From Pseudoclavibacter endophyticus (lineage in GTDB: Bacteria > Actinomycetota > Actinomycetes > Actinomycetales > Microbacteriaceae), in contig NZ_WBJY01000004.1 in assembly GCF_008831085.1 (NCBI RefSeq), positions 62,001-126,000 of the forward strand: DNA of 64,000 nucleotides. The letters run 5' to 3'. The position numbers and the translations under genes were made by a program. Numbering within the stretch: the stretch's first letter is position 1; each line of letters begins with the position of its first letter. Positions 7,705 to 15,955 of this stretch are shown here, one piece after another. The notes beneath the pieces are model-generated. The model did no database searches. It was not told where the DNA came from and saw only the letters and a list, made by a program, of their open reading frames with translations.

Positions 7705-9090
7705 CTAGACGCCCTGTCTCGCAGGAGCGGGGCGGAATCGCCAGACTCTGACCAGGAGGAGCAGCGCGACGGCCAACCAGGCGATGATGCTCGCGACGAG
7801 CCCGAGAGCAGCATCGGGGGTCCAGGTACTGATGACGTGCCAGGGAGTTCCCATCAGCATGGGCGCGATGGTGAGTGCGAGAGCGACGAGCACGGAGCCG
7901 ACCATGAGAGACGCCGTGACTGTTCGTGTTCTCGGGTGGCGCAGGGTCCCCGCGATGAATGCGAGGATCGCGAGGCCCGCGAGCGCGAGCGCCATCCAGG
8001 GGAGCATGGTCAAGACGGCATCGCCCGCTCGTGGTGCAGCGGCATCGCCTTGACTGAGGCGGTCGATGTCCGCGGCGGCGGCGGCGAGACTCGACGCACC
8101 TGCTTCGGAGTATGCGTTGGCAAGCACGATGACCGCGCGGTCCTCTTCAGGCATGAGCATGACGTGCGCGAAGTAGCCGGGAGTCGCGCCGGTGTGGTGG
8201 ATGCGGAGCGTGCCGTCGCTGACGTCGATGCGCCAGCCGAGACCGTAGCCTTGCCCGCTGTCCGTTCCGGACTGATCGCTCCAGGCGGCTGCGCGCAGCT
8301 CGTCGGGGATCAGCCCTGCGTCGAGTTGGGCACGGGAATAGGCCATGAGGTCATCGAGTGTTGAGACGAGGTAGCCGTAGGGAGCACCGGAAGGCTCCGA
8401 TCCGGGGTCATAGGCGACCGGGCTGCCCCACCACAGCCGATGGCCGGGAGGGAGTCCGGGCACCACGCCGTCGACGCCACTGTCGTCCATGCCGACGTGC
8501 CTGGTGATGCGCTGGTGCAGTTCATCGGCGAATGAGTTTCCGGTGACCTGTTCGATGAGTGCACCGAGCACCAGGTAGTTTGCACTGCTGTAGGAGTAGC
8601 TGCCGATCTCGCCGGAGTGATCGAGTTCGCGCGCGGCACCCGTGACCGTCAGCTGCTCCCGATAGCGTTCTGAGACGGCGAGGCCATCCTGCGCAGAGTA
8701 TCCGGCGGTATGGTCGAGCAATTGCCGGATCGTGGCGTCATGTTCGAGCCAGGTCAGATGCGTCCGCGCGGTGTCATCGAGCGCGACCCGCCCGTCGTCG
8801 ACGAGCTGCAGCACGATTGTGCCGGTGATCGTCTTGGCCACGCTCCCGATTAGGAACGGCGTGCTCGACGTGATCGGATCGGCATGCCCATCGTTGCCGA
8901 GCAGCCAGACATCCTCATCGTCCCCGTCCAGGACCGCGACGGCGACCCCCGGGATCGAGTTGCTCTGCTGCCATTCGTCCAAATATGCATCCGTCGGCGA
9001 CCCGCCCGCGAAAGCAGGGGCGGGAGTGAACGTCAGCGCGCAGACGGCGAGGGCCACGGCTCCACAACGACTTCCGGCAATGCGCATCAT
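7705..9090 (-). CDS. Membrane-anchored serine hydrolase of the beta-lactamase/DD-peptidase fold
   Basis: 461 residues. A signal peptide covers about residues 1-28 (cut near PAFAGG). The beta-lactamase class C-like domain has the SxxK motif SVAK (83-86) with nucleophile Ser83, and HTG in IHHTGATPGY near residue 300. At the second motif the usual Tyr-x-Asn reads Tyr-Ser-Ser (167-169). Three hydrophobic helices at the C-terminus (about 355-455) anchor the enzyme on the outside of the membrane. Such proteins are DD-peptidases or esterases as often as true beta-lactamases. A -10 like CATATT (9097-9102) lies 6 nt before the start. The divergent TetR gene shares the promoter region and probably controls it. 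Confidence 0.88.
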   Translation of the reverse strand: MMRIAGSRCGAVALAVCALTFTPAPAFAGGSPTDAYLDEWQQSNSIPGVAVAVLDGDDEDVWLLGNDGHADPITSSTPFLIGSVAKTITGTIVLQLVDDGRVALDDTARTHLTWLEHDATIRQLLDHTAGYSAQDGLAVSERYREQLTVTGAARELDHSGEIGSYSYSSANYLVLGALIEQVTGNSFADELHQRITRHVGMDDSGVDGVVPGLPPGHRLWWGSPVAYDPGSEPSGAPYGYLVSTLDDLMAYSRAQLDAGLIPDELRAAAWSDQSGTDSGQGYGLGWRIDVSDGTLRIHHTGATPGYFAHVMLMPEEDRAVIVLANAYSEAGASSLAAAAADIDRLSQGDAAAPRAGDAVLTMLPWMALALAGLAILAFIAGTLRHPRTRTVTASLMVGSVLVALALTIAPMLMGTPWHVISTWTPDAALGLVASIIAWLAVALLLLVRVWRFRPAPARQGV

Positions 9091-9096
9091 GATAGC

Positions 9097-9121
9097 AATA
9101 TGATCATACTTTTATTAGGCT
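9097..9121. promoter_or_regulatory. Divergent promoter region with palindromic operator
   Basis: The perfect palindrome TATGATCATA (9099-9108) overlaps the minus-strand -10 CATATT of the beta-lactamase-fold gene. On the plus strand TAGGCT (9116-9121) stands 7 nt before the GTG of the TetR gene. Both genes would have leaderless mRNAs, and a TetR dimer bound at the palindrome would block the minus-strand promoter. This AT-rich patch contrasts with its GC-rich surroundings. Confidence 0.5.
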
Positions 9122-9128
9122 GCACTTC

Positions 9129-9770
9129 GTGCCCCGTACCGCCGACCACGAAGCCCGCCGCAGCCAGATATGTGGCGGGGTCCGGAGATCAGTGCTCGAG
9201 GTCGGCCTCGTGTCGGTGACCATGTCCAGCGCCGCGAGGGCCGCTGGGGTTTCCGTCGGTCTGGTGCAGCACTATTACGACTCGAAGGAAGCGCTGATCG
9301 TGGACACGCTCGAGCGCGTACTCGCGAGTATTCTCGGCAGGGTGGAGCGCGCTACCGCGCTCGCCGAAACGCGCCACTCCCGCATTGAAGACATGCTGCG
9401 CGCCGGCATCGAGCAGCTCCTGCCCCTCGACACAGCGCGACGTGAAGAAGCGCGTCTGCGTATGGCATTCGCCGGTCTTGCCCTCGATAACGAAGAGCTT
9501 CGCGAGCACCAGACGCGCTTCGCTCGGATACTGAGAGACCGAGCGGCTCGAGCGATCGAGAACGCAGGCAGATGTGGCGAGATCCCGGACCTCGGCTCCG
9601 TCGACCCGGAGCTGGAGGCTTATGTACTCCTCTCGTTGACGGAGGGCCTCTGCCACCAGTTGCTCACTAGCCCTACCGGTGACGAGGGCAATCAGGCCCG
9701 CAGGGCGATAGCGACACGCATGAGCGCACTTTTCTCAAGTGCTTGTGCACATCGAACATTGAGTTGGTAG
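9129..9770 (+). CDS. TetR-family transcriptional regulator
   Basis: 213 residues. The helix-turn-helix lies at about residues 20-57, with VTMSSAARAAGVSVGLVQHY followed by YDSKEALI, as in BetI-like TetR regulators. The effector domain has no assignable ligand. GTG at 9129 is chosen because it gives the normal TetR N-terminus (PRTADHEARRSQI) and lies 7 nt from a -10 box. It is divergent from the beta-lactamase-fold gene, with 38 bp between them, so repression of that gene and of itself is the simplest role. That role is an inference. Confidence 0.88.
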   Translation: MPRTADHEARRSQICGGVRRSVLEVGLVSVTMSSAARAAGVSVGLVQHYYDSKEALIVDTLERVLASILGRVERATALAETRHSRIEDMLRAGIEQLLPLDTARREEARLRMAFAGLALDNEELREHQTRFARILRDRAARAIENAGRCGEIPDLGSVDPELEAYVLLSLTEGLCHQLLTSPTGDEGNQARRAIATRMSALFSSACAHRTLSW

Positions 9771-10108
9771 GGAAGAAGAATCATCGAACCGGCGAACGTT
9801 TGACGCACGGTCGTAGCAGGTGCCGGGCAGCGTGCTGGGTGCCATCAAGCGTTGGAGACGCACTGGTGGCCTTCGGTGGTGGCCTTGCGGTCTCGGCCCT
9901 GTCTCGGCGTTAGGAGGGTCGACCAGGCCCCAGGCCAGGAGTGGCCATTGCCACCCATCGCACGATGCCAATCGCGGCGACCCATCGACGAATGCCCTTC
10001 GCCACGGCGGGTGCGCGTCGCTACGCTGGAGACACCCGAGTCGAGCGCGAAGCCACGACCTTCGACCCCGAGACGGGCCGCCCGAATTCTCTTTCCGGAG
10101 GTGCACGT
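9771..10108. other. Intergenic region upstream of nadE, no gene recognised
   Basis: 338 bp. Open frames exist on both strands but none has a plausible start or family resemblance. A -10 like TACGCT (10022-10027) could serve nadE with a leader of about 75 nt, and a good ribosome site GGAGG lies 7-8 nt before the nadE ATG. Confidence 0.5.
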
Positions 10109-10948
10109 ATGCGAGCACTGCAGTCGCAGATCATGAGTGAGCTCGGCGTCAACCCGAGCATCGACCCGCGACGTGAGGTCGACTCGCGCATCGCATTCCT
10201 GGCCGACTATCTCACGGTCACGGGAGCCGCCGGCTACGTGCTTGGCATCTCCGGCGGGCAGGATTCGACGCTCGCGGGCAAGCTGGCCCAGCTCGCCGTC
10301 GAACGCGTCCGCGCCGACGGCGGCGATGCGACGTTCGTCGCCGTCCGGCTTCCACACGGCGTGCAGGCCGACGAGGACGATGCGCAGCTCGCCCTCGACT
10401 TCATCGCCCCGGATGAGCGGGTGACGTTCAACATCAAGCCCGCGACCGACGGCATCGAGCAGGAGTTCGAGACGGCAACGGGCGTATCGATCACCGACTT
10501 CACGAAGGGCAACGTGAAGGCACGGCAGCGCGCGGTGGCGCAGTACGCGCTCGCGGGCGACCGGCGCCTGCTTGTGGTCGGCACCGACCACGCAGCCGAG
10601 GCCGTGACCGGGTTCTTCACGAAGTACGGCGACGGGGCCGCCGACCTCATGCCGCTGACCGGGCTCACGAAGCGGCAGGGACGCGCCCTGCTCGAGGCCC
10701 TTGAGGCGCCGTCGGCGCTGTACACGAAGACCCCGACCGCCGACCTGCTCGACGACGCCCCCGGGCAGTCCGACGAAGAAGACCTCGGTCTTCAGTACGT
10801 CGACATCGATACCTATCTCGAGGGCGGCGAGGTCGCCGACGAGGTCGCCGAGAGGATCGCGCGCATGTACTGGGCGACGCGCCACAAGCGCACCGTTCCT
10901 GCCACGCCGTTCGACACGTGGTGGCGCGAGGCACTTCCGGGCACGTAA
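10109..10948 (+). CDS. nadE: NH3-dependent NAD+ synthetase
   Basis: 279 residues, the size of the ammonia-dependent form without a glutaminase domain. It converts deamido-NAD+ to NAD+ with ATP and ammonia, the last step of NAD synthesis. The PP-loop SGGQDS (48-53) binds ATP. Further family blocks are [32 protein letters not shown] and the [10 protein letters not shown] segment near the C-terminus. The ATG at 10109 has a ribosome site GGAGG at 10097-10101; a longer in-frame extension upstream lacks one. It faces the small gene at 10981. Confidence 0.96.
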   Translation: MRALQSQIMSELGVNPSIDPRREVDSRIAFLADYLTVTGAAGYVLGISGGQDSTLAGKLAQLAVERVRADGGDATFVAVRLPHGVQADEDDAQLALDFIAPDERVTFNIKPATDGIEQEFETATGVSITDFTKGNVKARQRAVAQYALAGDRRLLVVGTDHAAEAVTGFFTKYGDGAADLMPLTGLTKRQGRALLEALEAPSALYTKTPTADLLDDAPGQSDEEDLGLQYVDIDTYLEGGEVADEVAERIARMYWATRHKRTVPATPFDTWWREALPGT

Positions 10949-10980
10949 GCGCGCAGACTGGCAGGAACCGCCCGCAGTGC

Positions 10981-11232
10981 TCAGTGCCGCAACGCCTCGA
11001 CGGCCTCGCCGAGGTCGTCGAAGTCGCCGAAGCCCATGAAGCCGCGGCGGTCGGGCAGCATGCGCTTGGCGCGGTAGGGATGGCCGACCTCGCCGAGGTG
11101 TTCGACGTAGCCCAGCACTTCACCGCTCTGGCGGGTGATGCGCCAGAGTGTGGCGTTGAGCTGCTGGCGCACGACCCCGCGCACGGTTTCGCGCACGGCA
11201 GCGGGACGCGGAATGAGCAGATTGACGTTCAT
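10981..11232 (-). CDS. Small conserved-looking protein of unknown function
   Basis: 83 residues, not assigned to a family here. It is soluble, with the segments NVNLLIPRPAAVRETVRGVV, WRITRQSGEVLGYVEH and GFMGFGDFDDLGEAVEALRH. The conserved feel of the WRIT-SGEVLGYVE part suggests a small beta domain. The start at 11230-11232 is preceded by the purine-rich GAGAGAGGA, a reasonable ribosome site. It lies between nadE (convergent, 32 bp away) and msrA (divergent). Coding is supported by start, ribosome site and the orderly protein composition, not by a recognised domain. Confidence 0.65.
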   Translation of the reverse strand: MNVNLLIPRPAAVRETVRGVVRQQLNATLWRITRQSGEVLGYVEHLGEVGHPYRAKRMLPDRRGFMGFGDFDDLGEAVEALRH

Positions 11233-11333
11233 CGGTGGTCCTCTCTCTCGTGCCGCCGGCCCGGCGTTTCGTGGTGCTGTGCACGCTATGGGCACCCACC
11301 GACATTCACGGTCTCGCGTCGTACGCTGGGCCC

Positions 11334-11858
11334 ATGACTTCCTTTGTGCTCGCAGGTGGATGCTTCTGGTGCCTCGACGCGGCGTACCGCGCCCTGCGCG
11401 GGGTCACCGACGTCGTCTCGGTCTATACGGGCGGCAGCCATCCCGCTCCCGACTATGAGGTCGTGTGTACCGGCACGACCGGGCACGCCGAGGCCGTGCG
11501 CGTCGAGTTCGACGAGGAGGTCATTCCGGCGGACGTGATCCTCGACGCGTTCTTCACGATGCACGACCCGCGGCAGCTCAACCGGCAGGGGAACGACGTC
11601 GGCACGCAATACCGCTCCGCGATGTTCTACGAGGGCGACGAACAACGTGAACGCTTCGAGGCCGCCCGGGCGCGCGCCGACGAGGCGTGGGGCGGCGGCG
11701 TCGTGACCACCGTTGAACCGCTCGGCGAGGTCTTCGAAGCCGAGGACTATCACCAGGACTTCTTCGCGAAGAACCCCGGTCAGGGATATTGCCTTGCGGT
11801 GGCCGTCCCCAAGGTGAACAAGATCCGGCAGCGCTTCACCGAGTATCTGAAGGCGTAG
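11334..11858 (+). CDS. msrA: Peptide methionine sulfoxide reductase A
   Basis: 174 residues. It reduces the S epimer of methionine sulfoxide in proteins, using thioredoxin. The catalytic motif GGCFWC places the nucleophile at Cys10. The family blocks YTGGSHPAPDYEVVCTGTTG, GNDVGTQYRSAMFY and EDYHQDFFAKNPGQGYC are all present, the last carrying a likely recycling Cys. The -10 like TACGCT (11322-11327) is 6 nt before the ATG, so the transcript is probably leaderless. No msrB is adjacent. Confidence 0.96.
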   Translation: MTSFVLAGGCFWCLDAAYRALRGVTDVVSVYTGGSHPAPDYEVVCTGTTGHAEAVRVEFDEEVIPADVILDAFFTMHDPRQLNRQGNDVGTQYRSAMFYEGDEQRERFEAARARADEAWGGGVVTTVEPLGEVFEAEDYHQDFFAKNPGQGYCLAVAVPKVNKIRQRFTEYLKA

Positions 11859-11909
11859 AGCGAAGGCGCCCAGGTCGCCGCTCTCGCCGCGTTTCCTCGT
11901 CGCCCGCCG

Positions 11910-11935
11910 CCTGTGGAGTTCCGCTCGTCCACAGG
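11910..11935. repeat. Inverted repeat CCTGTGGA-N10-TCCACAGG
   Basis: Perfect 8-bp arms (11910-11917 and 11928-11935) with a 10-nt spacer, in the gap between msrA and ssb. The arms share TGTGGA/TCCACA with DnaA boxes. The same arms occur at 30869-30906 with a 22-nt spacer, so this is a recurrent element and not chance symmetry. Confidence 0.55.
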
Positions 11936-12066
11936 TGACGGAGCACTTCGCGCGGCGCCGTGCTCCGCTCTCGCACACTAGCTGCGACCCGGCGCGGAGC
12001 GATCCGGCACGAGCGCCGCGCCGGGTCGCCAGCCGGCGCCGCGGCGCCCCTTCGAGTGGAGACCAC

Positions 12067-12630
12067 GTGCAGAATCACATCACCCTCATCGGCCGCGTCG
12101 GCGGCCAACCGGACACGCGCACCACACCGTGGGGCGACCTGGAAGCCACCTTCAGATTGGCGACCACCGAGCGGTGGCGAAAGAAGTCGGGGGAGTGGGA
12201 GGACGGCCCGACGAGCTGGTTCACGGTGCGCGCCCTCCGCGGCATGGCCGAGAGCGTCCGCGACAGCGTCGACAAGGGCCAGCAGCTCATCGTGACGGGC
12301 CGAGTGCGAGTGCGCCCATGGGAGAACGATCGCGGCAGCGGCGTTGCCGTCGAAATCGACGCCGATCACATCGGCCCCGACCTGCTCGTCGCGACCGCCG
12401 CCGTCACGCGGCGGCCACCGTCGAACCCACCGGCGCAGCCGGGCCACCCGGACAACGCCGACCGCCATGCTTCCACGGGAGCGTCGACGCCCGGTCCAAC
12501 GCCGGGGTCGGCGCCGCTCGGCGCCACCGAGCCCCAGACCGCCGCGATCGGCGCGGCGACCGTGCCGTCCGGCGACTGGGGCGCGCCCGGTGCCGGTGCC
12601 TCGAGGACGGCCGAAGAGCCGCCCTTTTGA
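12067..12630 (+). CDS. ssb: Single-stranded DNA-binding protein
   Basis: 187 residues. The OB fold occupies about residues 1-112: QNHITLIGRVGGQPDTRTTP, the ssDNA-contacting WFTVRALRGMAESV, and KGQQLIVTGRVRVRPWE. A Pro/Gly/Ala-rich linker follows, and the tail ends AEEPPF, a weak version of the acidic DDDIPF tip that recruits repair and replication proteins. GTG at 12067 is the start because the domain begins immediately there. It is not next to rpsF/rpsR, the usual place of the main ssb, so this may be a second, specialised SSB. The neighbour ettA follows after about 100 bp. Confidence 0.88.
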   Translation: MQNHITLIGRVGGQPDTRTTPWGDLEATFRLATTERWRKKSGEWEDGPTSWFTVRALRGMAESVRDSVDKGQQLIVTGRVRVRPWENDRGSGVAVEIDADHIGPDLLVATAAVTRRPPSNPPAQPGHPDNADRHASTGASTPGPTPGSAPLGATEPQTAAIGAATVPSGDWGAPGAGASRTAEEPPF

Positions 12631-12734
12631 TCGCACTGGTCGCCCTCCCGCCCGCCCGTCGACGCGACCGTCCCCCCACTCGCTGATCGCGGTGTCAGCG
12701 CGTGCCACCGGGCGCCAATAGACTGTGGCGCATC

Positions 12735-14417
12735 ATGGCTGAGTACATCTATTCAATGGTTCGCGCCCGCAAGGCGGTGGGCGACAAGCTCATCCTCGAC
12801 GACGTCACCATGTCGTTTCTCCCCGGAGCGAAGATCGGCATGGTCGGCCCGAACGGCGCTGGCAAGTCGACGATCCTCAAGATCATGGCGGGTCTCGACA
12901 CCCCCTCGAACGGCGAGGCCTCGCTGAGCCCCGGCTACACGGTCGGCATTCTCATGCAGGAGCCGGAGCTCGACGAGACGAAGAACGTCCGCGAGAACGT
13001 CGAACTCGGGGTCGGCGAGATCAAGGGCAAGATCGACCGCTTCAACGAGATCTCGGCAGAGATGGCCGAGCCCGACGCCGACTTCGACGCCCTCATGGAC
13101 GAGATGGGCAAACTGCAGGAGGCGATCGACGCGGCCGATGCGTGGGATCTCGACTCGCAGCTCGAACAGGCCATGGACGCCCTCCGACTGCCTCCCCCCG
13201 ACGCCGAAATCGCCGTGCTCTCCGGCGGCGAGAAGCGACGCGTGGCGCTGTGCCGGCTCCTGCTGGAGAAGCCCGACCTGCTGCTGCTCGACGAGCCCAC
13301 GAACCACCTCGACGCTGAAAGCGTGCAGTGGCTCGAGCAGTTCCTGCAGAAGTACCCGGGCGCCGTCATCGCCATCACGCACGACAGGTACTTCCTCGAC
13401 AACCTCGCCGAATGGATCGCCGAGGTCGACCGCGGCCGCCTCTATCCGTACGAGGGCAACTACTCGACGTACCTCGAGAAGAAGGGAGAGCGCCTGAAGG
13501 TCCAGGGCCAGAAGGACGTCAAGCTCGCCAAGCGGCTCGCGGAAGAACTCGAGTGGGTTCGTTCGAGCGCCAAGGGGCGCCAGGCGAAGTCGAAGGCGCG
13601 TCTCGCCCGGTACGAAGAGATGGCCACAGAGGCCGAGCGCACCCGCAAGCTCGACTTCGAGGAGATTCAGATTCCGCCGGGCCCGCGGCTCGGGCAGGTG
13701 GTCATCGAGGCCAAAGACCTCAAGAAGGGCTTCGACGACCGGGTGCTGTTCGAGGGGCTCTCGTTCTCGCTGCCCCGCAACGGCATCGTCGGCATCATCG
13801 GGCCCAACGGTGTCGGCAAGACCACGCTCTTCAAATCGATCGTCGGCCTCGAGGAGCTCGACGACGGCGACCTCAAGATCGGTGAGACCGTGCGGCTGTC
13901 GTACGTCGATCAGTCGCGAGGCGGCATCGACCCCAACAAGTCGCTCTGGGAGGTCGTGAGCGATGGCCTCGACTACATCCAGGTCGGCAATGTCGAGATC
14001 CCCTCCCGCGCGTACGTGTCGAAGTTCGGGTTCAAGGGGCCCGACCAGCAGAAGAAGGCCGGTGTGCTCTCGGGCGGGGAACGCAACCGCCTCAACCTCG
14101 CGCTCACCCTCAAACAGGGTGGCAACGTGCTGCTGCTCGACGAGCCGACGAACGACCTTGACGTCGAGACCCTGTCGAGCCTTGAGAAGGCCCTGCTCGA
14201 CTTTCCCGGCTGCGGCGTGGTCATCACGCACGACCGGTGGTTCCTCGACCGCGTCGCGACGCACATCCTGGCCTACGAGGGCACCGACGAGAACCCGAGC
14301 GAGTGGCACTGGTTCGAGGGCAACTTCGAGGGCTACGAAGAAGACAAGGTACGCCGTCTGGGCCCCGAGGCCGCCAAGCCCTCACGCGTCACCTACCGCA
14401 AGCTCACGCGCGACTAG
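12735..14417 (+). CDS. ettA: Energy-dependent translational throttle protein EttA (ABC-F)
   Basis: 560 residues, matching the family. It has two ABC domains and no membrane part. Domain 1 has Walker [10 protein letters not shown] (38-46), LSGGEKRR and LLLLDEPTNHLD. Domain 2 has GPNGVGKTT, LSGGERNR and LLLLDEPTNDLD. A helical interdomain linker rich in Lys, Arg and Glu (about 245-310) is the P-site tRNA interaction motif. EttA binds the ribosomal E site and gates the first translation steps according to the ATP/ADP ratio. A TAGACT box (12719-12724) close before the ATG suggests a very short leader. The thioesterase gene follows after 8 bp. Confidence 0.96.
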   Translation: MAEYIYSMVRARKAVGDKLILDDVTMSFLPGAKIGMVGPNGAGKSTILKIMAGLDTPSNGEASLSPGYTVGILMQEPELDETKNVRENVELGVGEIKGKIDRFNEISAEMAEPDADFDALMDEMGKLQEAIDAADAWDLDSQLEQAMDALRLPPPDAEIAVLSGGEKRRVALCRLLLEKPDLLLLDEPTNHLDAESVQWLEQFLQKYPGAVIAITHDRYFLDNLAEWIAEVDRGRLYPYEGNYSTYLEKKGERLKVQGQKDVKLAKRLAEELEWVRSSAKGRQAKSKARLARYEEMATEAERTRKLDFEEIQIPPGPRLGQVVIEAKDLKKGFDDRVLFEGLSFSLPRNGIVGIIGPNGVGKTTLFKSIVGLEELDDGDLKIGETVRLSYVDQSRGGIDPNKSLWEVVSDGLDYIQVGNVEIPSRAYVSKFGFKGPDQQKKAGVLSGGERNRLNLALTLKQGGNVLLLDEPTNDLDVETLSSLEKALLDFPGCGVVITHDRWFLDRVATHILAYEGTDENPSEWHWFEGNFEGYEEDKVRRLGPEAAKPSRVTYRKLTRD

Positions 14418-14425
14418 GGCGGAGT

Positions 14426-14911
14426 ATGCGGTATCACGTGCCGATCCGGCTGCGCTGGAGCGATCTCGACGCGTACAACCACGTCAACAATTCGCGTGTG
14501 CTCTCACTGCTCGAAGAAGCACGCGTGCGAACCTTCTGGACCAGCGATGACGGCGAGGCGAGCCCGCTCGCCGTCATCGAAGGCCACCAGGGGGCGTCGA
14601 CGCAAACGCTCATCGCGCGCCACGAGATCGAATACCTCGCGGCGATTCCTTACCAGGCGCAGCCGATCGACATCCACCTGTGGGTGGGGAGGCTTGGCGC
14701 TGCCAGCTGCGAGGTGGGCTACGAGGTGTGGAGCCCGCCGCTCGAGGCGGGACCGGACCACACCGAGGGACGCACGAAGTACGTGGTGGCGGCATCCACG
14801 ATCGTGTTCATCGACACGGCGTCGCAGCGCCCTCGCCGCATCAGCGACGCCGAGCGGCATGCCTGGGCCCCCTACGTCGAGGAACCGGCGAAGTTCAGGG
14901 GCACACGGTAG
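14426..14911 (+). CDS. Acyl-CoA thioesterase, hotdog (4HBT/FcbC-like) family
   Basis: 161 residues, one hotdog domain. The signature SDLDAYNHVNNSRVLSLLEE near residues 12-31 holds the catalytic Asp region and the HVNN motif of 4-hydroxybenzoyl-CoA thioesterase relatives. The segment YLAAIPYQAQPIDIHLWVGR is the usual central strand. It hydrolyses an acyl-CoA ester; the chain preference is unknown. It follows ettA by 8 bp, with a start ATG 14426 preceded by GGCGGAG, so it is probably in the same operon. It converges on tesB, another thioesterase of a different fold arrangement. Confidence 0.88.
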   Translation: MRYHVPIRLRWSDLDAYNHVNNSRVLSLLEEARVRTFWTSDDGEASPLAVIEGHQGASTQTLIARHEIEYLAAIPYQAQPIDIHLWVGRLGAASCEVGYEVWSPPLEAGPDHTEGRTKYVVAASTIVFIDTASQRPRRISDAERHAWAPYVEEPAKFRGTR

Positions 14912-14930
14912 GGGAGCCCGATGCCCTGCA

Positions 14931-14947
14931 CCCGGAGGGGCTCCGGG
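14931..14947. terminator. GC-rich hairpin between convergent genes
   Basis: CCCGGAG-GGG-CTCCGGG is a perfect 7-bp stem with a 3-nt loop in the 56-bp gap between two convergent thioesterase genes. There is no T tract, so termination by this hairpin alone is uncertain. Confidence 0.4.
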
Positions 14948-14967
14948 CCCTCGGACATACGCTGCGA

Positions 14968-15936
14968 CTACTGCTTGAGCCGCATCATGCCCTCCTGTGC
15001 GACGCTCGCGATGTGCCGTCCGTCACGCGTGAAGAAGCGGCCAAACGAAAGTCCGCGCCCGCTCTGCGCATTGGTCGCCTCGGCGACGTACAGCAGCCAT
15101 TCGTCGACCCGCGCGAACCGGTGCCACCACATCGCGTGGTCGAGGCTCGCGACGCGAAGGCGCGGGTCGATCCATGACAGACCGTGCATGCGCAACATCG
15201 GTTCGAGCAGCACGTAGTCGCTCACGTACGCGAGTGCCGCCGCGTGCAGCGAAGGATCGTCGGGCATCTCGCCGACGGTCTTGACCCACACGGCCTGCGA
15301 CGGCGAACGTTCGTCGTCCGGCGTGAGGTAGATGGGATGCCCGACGTGCCGTATGGCGAAGGGGCGGCGGTGCACCCAGTAATTGGCGAGTGCCTCGCCG
15401 GCCGCTTCGACGTGCTCCGCCTCGCTCGGAAGCGACTCGGGTTCGGGCACGCCCGCCGGCATCGTGGCCGCATGCTCGAGGCCGGGCTCCTCGATCTGAA
15501 ACGAGCCGATCATCGAGAAGATCGTCTTCCCGCCCTGGTACGCGCGCACCGAGCGCGTCGTGAAGGAGTTGCCGTCGTGCGTGCGGTCGACCGAGAACGT
15601 GATCGGCTGATGGATGTCGCCCGGGCGCAAGAAGTAGCCGTGCATCGAATGGATCGGCCGATCGTCGTCGATCGTGCGCATCGCGGCCATGATCGACTGC
15701 GCGACGACCTGACCGCCGAAGACGCGCCCGTGCGGCATCCACTGACTCGGACCCGTGAAGATGTCGAGCGTCGTGCGGGCCCCGGTGTCACTGAGGTTCA
15801 GGGTCGAGAGGAACGCCTGCAGGGGCGGCATCGACTCGAGCTCTGCATCGGTCGGCGGATTGGACGCCTGGTATCCGTTGAGGTTCCAGCTCGCGGAAGA
15901 ACCGATGGGCGACGTGGGTGATGGTCGCTGCGACAT
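14968..15936 (-). CDS. tesB: Acyl-CoA thioesterase II
   Basis: 322 residues with the TesB double-hotdog layout. The N-terminal repeat includes MPHGRVFGGQVVAQSIMAAM and HSMHGYFLRPGDIHQPI. The C-terminal repeat includes MLRMHGLSWIDPRLRVASLD and HAMWWHRFARVDEWLLYV, ending in the family's SFGRFFTRDGRHIASVAQEG. It hydrolyses medium- to long-chain acyl-CoA to free fatty acid and CoA. The -10 box TAAACT (minus strand, 15943-15948) lies 6 nt before the ATG, so the message is leaderless. The 19-bp gap to the divergent gene at 15956 holds this promoter and the AGGAGA ribosome site of that gene. Confidence 0.95.
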   Translation of the reverse strand: MSQRPSPTSPIGSSASWNLNGYQASNPPTDAELESMPPLQAFLSTLNLSDTGARTTLDIFTGPSQWMPHGRVFGGQVVAQSIMAAMRTIDDDRPIHSMHGYFLRPGDIHQPITFSVDRTHDGNSFTTRSVRAYQGGKTIFSMIGSFQIEEPGLEHAATMPAGVPEPESLPSEAEHVEAAGEALANYWVHRRPFAIRHVGHPIYLTPDDERSPSQAVWVKTVGEMPDDPSLHAAALAYVSDYVLLEPMLRMHGLSWIDPRLRVASLDHAMWWHRFARVDEWLLYVAEATNAQSGRGLSFGRFFTRDGRHIASVAQEGMMRLKQ

Positions 15937-15955
15937 CTGGCTAGTTTAGGAGACG

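Noticed and set aside
7461..7814. N-terminal extension of orn through tRNA-Arg
   Set aside because: It reads antisense through a tRNA gene; the conserved Orn N-terminus begins at the ATG at 7460.
9941..10108. N-terminal extension of nadE
   Set aside because: The Thr/Arg-rich extension lacks a ribosome site, while ATG 10109 has GGAGG and the family N-terminus.
12753..14309. Long minus-strand frame opposite ettA
   Set aside because: Val/Leu/Arg/Glu low-complexity product, typical antisense frame of a GC-rich gene; EttA motifs are on the plus strand.
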